A stretch of DNA of 16,757 bases from the NCBI GenBank assembly GCA_900549345.1, contig UROC01000038.1, positions 1-16,757 of the forward strand. The letters are read 5' to 3'. The DNA comes from an uncultured Collinsella sp. Its GTDB lineage: Bacteria > Actinomycetota > Coriobacteriia > Coriobacteriales > Coriobacteriaceae. Below are positions 5,621 to 12,609 of this stretch, piece by piece (the first letter of the stretch is position 1; the number at the start of each line of letters is the position of its first letter). Under the pieces are notes generated by a model. The model was not told the DNA's origin. It ran no database searches and saw nothing but the letters and a program-made list of their open reading frames with translations. Made by a program: the position numbers and the translations under genes.

Positions 5621-6973
5621 ATGTCTGACGACTTTTACACCATGGTCGATTCCGGAGACCCGGCACCCGACAACGAGCACATCACCGGCGTGCGCGAAGA
5701 GCGTGAGGAAGGCGAGCAGACGACCACGCAGGCGCCAAAAGCCATGTACGCCGCGCGCATCGCCGTCTATGACGATATGCTGTCGACACCGCGTGTGATC
5801 GTCATTGATCCGCAAGATGTCCGCACGTATTTGGAAGAGACGACCAACACCGTCTACCAGTGCATGAAAGAACAAGGTGGCCATATCTCGCTCATGGTCA
5901 TCCGCGAGATTGTCGAAAACTTTATCCACGCACACTTTGCCGAGCCCATCATCTCGATTCTGGACGGCGGAGACACCATCCGCTTTGCTGATCAAGGACC
6001 CGGCATCGACGACAAGGAGCGCGCTTTCGACTTTGGCGTTACCAGCGCAAACAGCAAGATGAAGCGCTATATCCGTGGAACCGGAGCAGGGTTTCCCATG
6101 GTGCAGGAGTATTTGGAAAACGCCGGCGGGGCCGTGTCCATCGAGGACAATATGGGCAACGGCACCGTGGTTACGGTAAGCCTGGACCCTAAACGCGTGC
6201 AGGAAATCGAACGCGCCGGCGGGCGCGGTGCTGCCGTGCGGCCCGAGACGGAGCAGCCCGCATATCCCCTGCCGGGAGCTTTTGCGCAGCAGCCCATGGC
6301 AACGCAACAGATGCAGCCCCGCGTGGGACAGATGCAGCAGCCCGGAATGCTTCCTACACAAGAGCCCCAGGCGGCGTCGATGTCGATGCCGCCAAACATG
6401 CCAGAGGCCATGCCGCTGGCGGATCAGGATACAGCAGCAATGCAGCAGGCGACGGGGGCACCGGGTGGCCAGCAAATGGGCTATCAGCCGTACCAACAGG
6501 GATATCCATATCAGCAGATGCAGCCACTGGGGTATGGCCAGCAGTTCCCGCAGCAGTACCAGCAGGGATATCAGCAGCCGTACCAGCAGATGCCGCAGCA
6601 GCAGTACAACCCCTGGGCCCAGCAGATGCCTCCGCAGCCTTACCAACAGTGGCCTCAAAGTTTTCAACAGCAAATGCCGCCGATGCAGAGTTCTCAACAA
6701 CCAGCAGCTCAAATGATGTATCCTAATGCAGCAAATCAGTATGCGCAGCCACAACCGGACGTGTTCGTAAGCGATCGCGGCAACGCCGCGCTGGGCTATC
6801 TGGCGCAAAATCAAGCGTGCGGTGCTACCGATCTGGCGAGGGCGTTTGGAAACTCGGCCCCCACTTGGTCACGCACGCTCAATGACTTGGCGCAGGCCGG
6901 CTTGGTCATCAAGCATGGCCAGAAATACCATCTGACCGAACTCGGCGCCGCTCGCGTGCGAGCTCAGAGCTAA
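5621..6973 (+). CDS. GHKL ATPase with Gln-rich linker and C-terminal winged helix, upstream of dnaA
   Basis: This 450-residue protein has three parts. Residues about 45-190 form a histidine-kinase-like ATPase fold: N-box REIVENFIHAHF with E96 and N100, G1 motif ADQGPGI (D124, G126, G128), and G2 motif RGTGAGFPMV (152-161). It lacks an obvious phospho-accepting histidine domain, so it resembles anti-sigma kinases more than two-component sensors. Residues about 208-377 are low complexity, with roughly 50 Gln plus many Pro, Met and Tyr. Residues 378-450 look like a winged helix (GATDLARAFGNSAPTWSRTLNDLAQAGLV). The ATG at 5621 has only a weak ribosome site; M8 is an alternative. dnaA starts 15 bases after the stop, so the genes are probably cotranscribed. 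A role in controlling dnaA or initiation is inference from position; no partner is known to me. Confidence 0.88.
   Translation: MSDDFYTMVDSGDPAPDNEHITGVREEREEGEQTTTQAPKAMYAARIAVYDDMLSTPRVIVIDPQDVRTYLEETTNTVYQCMKEQGGHISLMVIREIVENFIHAHFAEPIISILDGGDTIRFADQGPGIDDKERAFDFGVTSANSKMKRYIRGTGAGFPMVQEYLENAGGAVSIEDNMGNGTVVTVSLDPKRVQEIERAGGRGAAVRPETEQPAYPLPGAFAQQPMATQQMQPRVGQMQQPGMLPTQEPQAASMSMPPNMPEAMPLADQDTAAMQQATGAPGGQQMGYQPYQQGYPYQQMQPLGYGQQFPQQYQQGYQQPYQQMPQQQYNPWAQQMPPQPYQQWPQSFQQQMPPMQSSQQPAAQMMYPNAANQYAQPQPDVFVSDRGNAALGYLAQNQACGATDLARAFGNSAPTWSRTLNDLAQAGLVIKHGQKYHLTELGAARVRAQS
6656..6699 (+). other. DnaA-box-like motifs inside the coding region
   Basis: CAAAGTTTTCAACAG at 6656-6670 repeats 15 bases found in the origin region at 5523-5537, and TTCTCAACA follows at 6691-6699. 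Both lie in the Gln-rich linker. Here the codons shift to CAA, TCT and CCT in a gene that otherwise prefers CAG. They may be extra DnaA sites, or partly a result of Gln-Gln codons. Confidence 0.4.
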
Positions 6974-6988
6974 AGAACGGGAGAGACA

Positions 6989-8695
6989 GTGGACGAGGAA
7001 GCAAGCATCATCCTGGGGGATGCCATCGCCTTTTGCCAGCGCGACGGCCAAGATGCACGCCTCATCAACATGCTGGGGCAATCGCGCGCCATAAGCCTGA
7101 CCGAAGATACGCTCACGATCGAGGCCCCCTCGCGCTTTGCCATCGCGCAGCTCAAAAAGCATCAGCCGACCATTGAGGCCTATCTGGAAGAAATCGCCTT
7201 TGCACCGATTGCGCTCGACATCGTGGCACCGCAAGGCGCCGCGACGGAATCCGCCACGGCTCCCGCTGCTTCCCCGGCGGCGCCGGCCTCCGCAGGCGAC
7301 GTGCCGACAATCGAGCACCAGCACAGCGATGTTTCCCGTGAAACCATGGCACCGTTGCCGACCGCGGCGGCGACGTCAACGAACGCACCCGTCACGCACA
7401 TGCCCATCGCTCACGACGCAACGACGGGCGCGGATTCGGGCATTGCAATCAAGAACACGCTCTCGGCCGATGATTTTCGTCGCATGATGAACCAGATGAA
7501 GGGCGGAGCGCCAACTAAATCCACGCAAGCTGCGACCCCCGCTTCACCCATGCCAGCACCGACCGTACCGGCCGAGCAGAATACGGATGGAGCCCCACTC
7601 GCCGCGAACTCAAAATTTACCTTTGAGAACTTTGTCTACGGCCCCGAGAACAGCCATGCCTATCGCTCGGCACTCAAGTTTGCCGCCCTCGCGGACGAGC
7701 GGGGCACGTGCACATCACTGTTCATCTACGGCAAATCGGGCCTGGGCAAGACGCACCTGCTGCTTGCCATCAAAAACGAGCTCGCCGAAAAGTCGCCCGA
7801 GATCAAGGTCAAGTATGCCAACTCCCAGGCATATCTGGACGACCTGATGACCGAGTTCGACCGCCAAAAGAAGAGCAACGCCCCCATCATGCAGGCGTAC
7901 CACGGCGTGGACGTGCTCATCATCGACGACATCCAAAACATCATCGGCAAGCGCGCGAGCGTGGACTACTTTTTCCAGCTCATGGACGAGTTCATCCGCA
8001 ACAACAAGAAGGTCGTCATCGCGGCAGACCGCGCCCCCAAGGACCTGAGCATGGACGAGCGTCTAACCAGCCGCTTCAACGCCGGCATGCTCTGCCTGGT
8101 CGCAGAGCCCAGCTACGAAATGAAATACAAGATCTTGCAGCGCTATTACGAGAACACCATCGTCGCCGCTCCCGAGGCAGGCGACGACTCGCTGCTGGCG
8201 GCCTATGGGGGCGACGGCGGGCACCTAACCGACGAGCACTTTAAACACATGGCCGAGGTCTCGGGCACCAACATCCGCGAACTCGAGAGCTTTTGCGAGC
8301 GCTGCGCCGGCGAGGCGGGCGACCGCGAGCGCGAGGGCGGGGAGCTCACCTTTGACGATATCGACGCCATCGCCAGCCAGTACTTTGACACATCGGCCAA
8401 AAAGATCAACGTCCAGACGGTTCAGTCCGTCATCGAAGAGCAGTACGGCGTGACGCACGAGGAGCTCATCGGCCCGCGTCGCAACGCCAATATCGCCAAA
8501 GCACGCCATATCGCTATCTACCTGGCCATCGAGATGTGCGAGATGACGACCACGGCGGTGGGCGCCGAATTTGGCAACCGCAACCACTCGACCGTCAGCA
8601 CGAGTTACAAAAAGGTCCAGAAGATGATCCAGGAAGACCGCACCGTCACCGAAGACCTCAAGTCGCTGCGCGATAAAATTACACTGCGCTCGTAG
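6989..8695 (+). CDS. dnaA: Chromosomal replication initiator DnaA
   Basis: This 568-residue ATP-dependent initiator binds oriC boxes and opens the duplex. Domain I spans about 1-75. Domain II is long and Ala/Pro/Thr-rich (about 76-205), which explains the large size. The AAA+ domain III has Walker A GKSGLGKTH (248-256), Walker B LIIDDIQ (310-316), sensor 1 AADRAP and SRF (361-363). An Ala/Gly/Asp-rich insert lies in the lid region (about 392-412). Domain IV (about 470-568) has the conserved ARHIAIYLAIEM and GNRNHSTV. In most DnaA proteins the latter reads GGRDHTTV; here Asp is replaced by N532 and Thr by S534, in the loop that reads the DnaA box. The GTG start at 6989 has GGGAG upstream. Confidence 0.97.
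   Translation: MDEEASIILGDAIAFCQRDGQDARLINMLGQSRAISLTEDTLTIEAPSRFAIAQLKKHQPTIEAYLEEIAFAPIALDIVAPQGAATESATAPAASPAAPASAGDVPTIEHQHSDVSRETMAPLPTAAATSTNAPVTHMPIAHDATTGADSGIAIKNTLSADDFRRMMNQMKGGAPTKSTQAATPASPMPAPTVPAEQNTDGAPLAANSKFTFENFVYGPENSHAYRSALKFAALADERGTCTSLFIYGKSGLGKTHLLLAIKNELAEKSPEIKVKYANSQAYLDDLMTEFDRQKKSNAPIMQAYHGVDVLIIDDIQNIIGKRASVDYFFQLMDEFIRNNKKVVIAADRAPKDLSMDERLTSRFNAGMLCLVAEPSYEMKYKILQRYYENTIVAAPEAGDDSLLAAYGGDGGHLTDEHFKHMAEVSGTNIRELESFCERCAGEAGDREREGGELTFDDIDAIASQYFDTSAKKINVQTVQSVIEEQYGVTHEELIGPRRNANIAKARHIAIYLAIEMCEMTTTAVGAEFGNRNHSTVSTSYKKVQKMIQEDRTVTEDLKSLRDKITLRS
7330..7345. promoter_or_regulatory. parS-like site inside dnaA
   Basis: TGTTTCCCGTGAAACC matches parS at 14 of 16 positions, with one mismatch in the core and one at the edge. 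It lies in the poorly conserved domain II of dnaA (encoding DVSRET), where sequence is free to vary. In other bacteria some parS sites lie inside genes near the origin. Confidence 0.35.
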
Positions 8696-8933
8696 GGAAA
8701 TAGAGACACCTGTTGAAAACTTGTCGAAACCACGGGCATAAGGTGTCTAAAACCCAACCCGCGGTGATGAAAAGTTTTGCGCAGGTTTTGAACGTGGAAA
8801 ACCACCCCTGTTGCACACAGGTTGCTGTCGATTCTCTTTCTTGGTCTGACCTGCGTCTTTGGGAGTAATCCACAGTTTCGTCAGTGCTATTACTATTATT
8901 AAGATATTTATATCTATAGAAAGGTATTAAAAG
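8696..8933. other. oriC: Origin region, second part (dnaA-dnaN gap with unwinding element)
   Basis: This gene-free gap carries TTTTCAACA on the minus strand (8711-8719), GTTTCGACA on the minus strand (8722-8730), TTTTCCACG on the minus strand (8793-8801) and TAATCCACA (8866-8874, one mismatch from the standard box). It ends in a strongly AT-rich stretch before dnaN. With the cluster at 5378-5620 it gives a two-part origin around the ATPase gene and dnaA, as in Bacillus. Confidence 0.8.
8887..8916 (+). other. DnaA-trio-like tract and AT-rich unwinding element
   Basis: After the box at 8866-8874 and a 12-base spacer come CTA-TTA-CTA-TTA-TTA (8887-8901), the complement of repeated TAG/TAA triplets. 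In Bacillus subtilis such DnaA-trios lie in the same order (box, trios, AT-rich DNA, dnaN) and bind DnaA as single strands. A 14-base inverted repeat AGATATTTATATCT (8902-8915) follows. Confidence 0.7.
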
Positions 8934-10037
8934 ATGAAGTTCACCGTCAGCCAGAGCTCGCTTACACAAGCCATCGGCGTCGTTATGAAGGGTGTCGCTT
9001 CGGCATCCACCCTTCCCATCCTGTCGGGCGTGCTCGTTAAGGCCCAAGACGGCATCTTGGAATTCCAGACCTCTAACTACACTATCTCGATCCGTCATCG
9101 CATCGCGGCGCATGTCGAAGAAGAGGGCGAGATGGTTATCCCCTGTAAGATGCTCTCCAATATCACCAAGACCCTCCCCGATGCCCCGGTCACCTTTGAG
9201 CTGTCCGAGCGCCAGGTGCTGATTGGTTGCGAGAAGAGCTCTTTTAGGCTGAACACGCTCGATGCCAATGACTTCCCCGAGTTTCCGGCCTATGCCATCG
9301 AGAGTGCCGTGGAGCTGCCGACCGATGTCTTGTCCGAAATGGTCGGCCGCGTGTGGCGCGTCACCTCGACCGACAAGGCTCGCCCCATCCTGGGCGGCGT
9401 GCACATGAAGGTCGAGAACAACACCGTACGCCTGGTGGCGACCGATTCCTTCCGCTTGGCCGTGTGCGATACGCAGGTCGAGACCTCGACCCTCGAGGGC
9501 TCCTTTGAGCTCAACGTTCCGGCTGACGCCTTTAACGACGCGCTGAACATCATGGCCAGCCAGGCGACCATCATGATCGGGGCTACCGACACCCAGGTCG
9601 TCTTCGAGGCCGGCAACACCACCTACGTGTCGCGTCGCATCGAGGGCGTGTACCCCAACTACAAGCAGCTCATCCCCGATTCGTGCGTGACGAGCGTCAA
9701 GATCGATGTCGCCGCCTTTAACGCCGCCCTCAAGCGCGTGGCCGTTATCGCGAGCGCCAACCCCGCCGTCAAGTTCGAGATCGATGTCGAGAACGGGCAG
9801 ATGGGCCTGTCCTCCATTTCCAATGACCAGGACCTTGCGCAGGAGACGATCGATGTCGAGGCTGAGGGCGAGTCGGGTACCATCGCCTTCAACTACCACT
9901 ACATCTTCGGCTGCCTCAATGCCCTGTCCAAGGAGAAGGAGATCACGCTGGAGCTCAAGAGCTACTCGCAGGCGGGCATCTTCAAGTCCTACGACAAGAT
10001 CAACTACCTGTACCTGGTCATGCCGGTCCGCATCTAG
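8934..10037 (+). CDS. dnaN: DNA polymerase III sliding clamp (beta subunit)
   Basis: This 367-residue clamp forms a ring dimer around DNA and holds polymerase III and repair proteins on the template. The start MKFTVSQSSLTQAIGVVMKGVASASTLPI and end YLYLVMPVRI are typical, and the length suits three clamp domains of about 120 residues. The internal segment RPILGGVHMK is the usual start of domain 2. The ATG at 8934 follows an AAAGG ribosome site. The gene begins right after the unwinding element, so its promoter must overlap origin sequences. recF begins 9 bases after the stop. Confidence 0.97.
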   Translation: MKFTVSQSSLTQAIGVVMKGVASASTLPILSGVLVKAQDGILEFQTSNYTISIRHRIAAHVEEEGEMVIPCKMLSNITKTLPDAPVTFELSERQVLIGCEKSSFRLNTLDANDFPEFPAYAIESAVELPTDVLSEMVGRVWRVTSTDKARPILGGVHMKVENNTVRLVATDSFRLAVCDTQVETSTLEGSFELNVPADAFNDALNIMASQATIMIGATDTQVVFEAGNTTYVSRRIEGVYPNYKQLIPDSCVTSVKIDVAAFNAALKRVAVIASANPAVKFEIDVENGQMGLSSISNDQDLAQETIDVEAEGESGTIAFNYHYIFGCLNALSKEKEITLELKSYSQAGIFKSYDKINYLYLVMPVRI

Positions 10038-10046
10038 CGCTGCGCC

Positions 10047-11153
10047 ATGACCATGTTCGCCCGCGATCTTTCCGTCGCGCACTACCGCAGCTTCGATAGC
10101 TATCGCCTTGCCCTGGACGAGGGCGTGACGATACTTGCGGGACCCAACGCGGCGGGAAAGACCAATCTCATAGAGGCGCTGCAGCTGCTGACGAGCGGCG
10201 CCTCGTTTAGGCATCCGACCGCAGCCGAGCTCGTCCATGACGGCGTGGGCTCGTGCAAGATCGAGTTGAGGCTCGAGGGCGACGGCCGCGTGCTTGATAT
10301 GGGATTGAGCGCGGAGGACGGTAAGCGCTCGTTTAGTCGCAACGGCAAGAGATGCTCTGCCGCCGGTGTGCGCGGGATTCTGCCGAGCGTGCTGTTTTGC
10401 CCCGACCATCTGGACATGGTTAAGCGAGGCGCCAGTGTGCGCCGCGCCGCCCTCGATGACTTTGGCATGCAGCTGAGCGTGCGTTATGCCGATCTTGCGA
10501 GCACCTATGGGCGCTGCGTGACCCAGCGTAACGCCCTGCTCAAGGAGACCTGGTGCTGTCGCGAGATGCTCGGCGCGTGGAACGATTCGATTGCTCGCGC
10601 GGGCTCGGCCCTGCTCGTGCACCGGTTGGCCCTACTCGACCGGCTGGCGGGCCATGTGCACACTGCCTACGGGCAAGTGGCGTCCGGCGAGGCTGCCAAC
10701 GTGACCTATGCGTCCACGCTGGGGGATTTACCCCAGGTCGAGGATCGCGAAGAGCTGAAGGGTTGGGCGTACGAGCGCATGCTGGCTGCCCTTGACGAGC
10801 ATGCCGACGAGGAAATTCGCCGCGGCGTGACGTTGGTGGGACCGCATCGCGACGAGATCGAGTTCACCGTGGCGGGTCGCTCCGCCCGTTCATTTGCCAG
10901 CCAAGGACAGCAGCGCACGCTGGTACTGTCCTGGAAGGTGGCCGAGGTGGCCGTGGCTCGCGATGTCCTGGGCACCGCCCCGCTGCTGCTTTTGGACGAC
11001 GTGATGAGCGAGCTCGACGGCGAGCGTCGCGGCGCTTTCCTGCGGCTGATCGGCGATGATATCCAGACGGTCATAACTACGACCAACCTGGGGTACTTTA
11101 CCGATGACCTGCTTGATCGAGCCAAGGTGGTGAGCATGGGTGAGACGTGCTAA
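10047..11153 (+). CDS. recF: DNA replication and repair protein RecF
   Basis: This 368-residue SMC-like ATPase works with RecO and RecR to load RecA at gapped DNA. Walker A is GPNAAGKTN (32-40), the ABC-type signature is SQGQQRTLVLSWK (near 286), and Walker B is LLLLDDVMSELD (near 313-324). The end TVITTTNLGYF is the usual D-loop/switch region. ATG 10047 was chosen, although a second ATG lies two codons later and neither has a strong ribosome site; coupling to dnaN is likely. The 3' end overlaps the next gene by 14 bases. Confidence 0.95.
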   Translation: MTMFARDLSVAHYRSFDSYRLALDEGVTILAGPNAAGKTNLIEALQLLTSGASFRHPTAAELVHDGVGSCKIELRLEGDGRVLDMGLSAEDGKRSFSRNGKRCSAAGVRGILPSVLFCPDHLDMVKRGASVRRAALDDFGMQLSVRYADLASTYGRCVTQRNALLKETWCCREMLGAWNDSIARAGSALLVHRLALLDRLAGHVHTAYGQVASGEAANVTYASTLGDLPQVEDREELKGWAYERMLAALDEHADEEIRRGVTLVGPHRDEIEFTVAGRSARSFASQGQQRTLVLSWKVAEVAVARDVLGTAPLLLLDDVMSELDGERRGAFLRLIGDDIQTVITTTNLGYFTDDLLDRAKVVSMGETC

Positions 11154-11703
11154 TTACGAGCGCGAGAGCGAGACAGTCGCCTTCAGTGGATTTTTGAACG
11201 CAGAGCGCCAGCGCATCCTGGCGGCTGCAACGCCTAAGCGCCGTGCGCAGATGGAGGCCGCCGAGGAGTCGCGCGCGGTCTATCGCGCATGGAACGCGGT
11301 GTGCTCGGGCACGCGCGAGGGACGGCATGTGACGGGGCTGCGCTACCTGCCCGAGTCCAATGAGCTGCTGGTGTATCTCGACTCGCCCTCGTGGACGCAG
11401 GAAATGACGCTGTTGCGCGAGATCATCCGTGCGCGCATGGAGCGCGCCGGTGCGCATGTGGACGGCCTGGTGTTCAAAACCACCGCGCCCGGTCACACGC
11501 CGCCCGCCGCCAAGGAGCGCCTGCGCCCGGCGACGACCGAGCGCCCGCCGGCCCCGCACGCCGACCTAAGTGAGGCCGAGTGCACCGAGATCGAGCGCCA
11601 GGTGGCGCCCATCGAAGACCAAAAACTGCGCGAGGCCCTCGAGAATGCCATGAGAGCCAGTGCCGAGTGGGCCAAGGGCGTGCAAAGCAAAAAAGAGCCT
11701 TAA
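11140..11703 (+). CDS. dciA: DUF721 protein, probable replicative helicase loader DciA
   Basis: This 187-residue protein contains a DUF721 domain at about residues 45-105: VYRAWNAVCSG, then HVTGLRYLPESNELLVYLDSPSWTQEM and a following helix. DciA proteins load or assist DnaB helicase in bacteria lacking DnaC/DnaI. The recF-DUF721-gyrB order is standard in actinobacteria. The region after about residue 115 is Pro/Ala/Glu-rich and probably disordered. The GTG at 11140 lies inside the recF end, preceded by AAGGTGG; a terminator follows the gene. Assignment to DUF721 is firm; helicase loading is from the family. Confidence 0.85.
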   Translation: MRRANYERESETVAFSGFLNAERQRILAAATPKRRAQMEAAEESRAVYRAWNAVCSGTREGRHVTGLRYLPESNELLVYLDSPSWTQEMTLLREIIRARMERAGAHVDGLVFKTTAPGHTPPAAKERLRPATTERPPAPHADLSEAECTEIERQVAPIEDQKLREALENAMRASAEWAKGVQSKKEP

Positions 11704-11729
11704 ATCGCATCTGGTGGCCTTGTAGAGCC

Positions 11730-11759
11730 AAATACCCTCGGTCCCGAGGGTATTTTTTT
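11730..11759 (+). terminator. Terminator between dciA and gyrB
   Basis: AAATACCCTCG (11730-11740) pairs with CGAGGGTATTT (11745-11755) around a 4-base loop, followed by a run of Ts. It ends the dnaA-dnaN-recF-dciA transcript, so gyrB should have its own promoter in the next 40 bases. A weak candidate is TTTACG (11757) with TACACA 17 bases on. Confidence 0.9.
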
Positions 11760-11808
11760 ACGATAAACTAGTAAGGCTGTACACATTTTCTTGACTGAAG
11801 GAGGACGT

Positions 11809-12609
11809 GTGGCAAACGAAAACGATTACGATGGCGGCGAGATTAAGATTCTCGAAGGTCTCGAGGCCGTTCGTAAGCGCCCGGGCATGTATATCGGCTC
11901 GACGAGCGCCAGCGGTCTGCATCACCTGGTGTGGGAGATCGTTGACAACTCCGTCGACGAGGCCATGGCCGGTTTCTGCACCGAGATCCAGGTGACGGTC
12001 CACGCCGACAACTCCATCACGGTCGTCGACAACGGGCGCGGCATCCCCGTCGACGAGCACCCTGTTAAAAAGATCCCGACGCTCGAGGTCGTCATGACGA
12101 TCTTGCACGCCGGCGGTAAGTTCGATAACTCGGCCTATAAGGTCTCGGGCGGCCTGCACGGCGTAGGCATCTCCGTCGTCAACGCACTGTCCAAGCGCGT
12201 GGTCGTTCAGGTTCGTCGCGATGGCAACACCTACGAGATGGAGTTCTCGCGCGGCAAGACCGTCAAGAAGATGGAGGTCGTGGGCACCTCGGATTCGACG
12301 GGTACCACCGTCACCTTCTGGCCCGACGACGAGATCTTCGAGACCTGCATCTACGATTTCGATACGCTGCACAACCGTCTGCAGGAGACAGCGTTCCTCA
12401 ATAAGAACCTCAAGATCGTGCTGACCGACGAGCGCGAGGCGACTCCCCACGTGGAGGAGTTTTGCTACGAGGGCGGCATCATCGACTTCGTCAAGTTCCT
12501 CAACGAGGGCAAGGACGTCCCCGAGGCCTTTAAGGAGCCCATCTATATCGAACCCGGACGCGCCTGTGGCCAAGATGGGCGAGGTCGAGGTTTCCCTGCA
12601 GTGGAATAG
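11809..12609 (+). CDS. gyrB: DNA gyrase subunit B, N-terminal part (frameshifted gene)
   Basis: This frame encodes the ATPase domain of GyrB: N-box VWEIVDNSVDEA with N47, VVDNGRGIP (72-80) and SGGLHGVG (113-120). It runs as normal GyrB to IYIE (E248 at 12550-12552), then goes out of frame and ends after about 18 unrelated residues at TAG 12609. The correct continuation is one base further on: dropping one C of CCC (12553-12555) joins IYIE to PDAPVAKMGEVEVSLQW and restores a 672-residue GyrB. The GTG at 11809 was chosen because GAAGGAGG lies just upstream. The break sits in a variable loop at the start of the transducer domain. It may be a sequencing or assembly error, a true mutation, or +1 ribosomal frameshifting. 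Confidence 0.93.
   Translation: MANENDYDGGEIKILEGLEAVRKRPGMYIGSTSASGLHHLVWEIVDNSVDEAMAGFCTEIQVTVHADNSITVVDNGRGIPVDEHPVKKIPTLEVVMTILHAGGKFDNSAYKVSGGLHGVGISVVNALSKRVVVQVRRDGNTYEMEFSRGKTVKKMEVVGTSDSTGTTVTFWPDDEIFETCIYDFDTLHNRLQETAFLNKNLKIVLTDEREATPHVEEFCYEGGIIDFVKFLNEGKDVPEAFKEPIYIEPGRACGQDGRGRGFPAVE

Noticed and set aside
5531..6814. Minus-strand open frame of 427 codons opposite the ATPase gene
   Set aside because: Its Leu/Arg/His-rich start is the reverse complement of the Gln-rich repeats. The sense strand has intact GHKL motifs.
8679..10622. Minus-strand open frame of 647 codons opposite dnaN and recF
   Set aside because: It is antisense to two clearly conserved genes, has low-complexity His/Gly/Leu/Asp-rich composition with no family motif, and reflects the codon bias of the sense strand.
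12566..12568. GTG at 12566 as the start of an independent GyrB C-terminal protein
   Set aside because: No ribosome site precedes it, and in-frame conserved GyrB sequence continues across the frame change, so a single interrupted gene is more likely.
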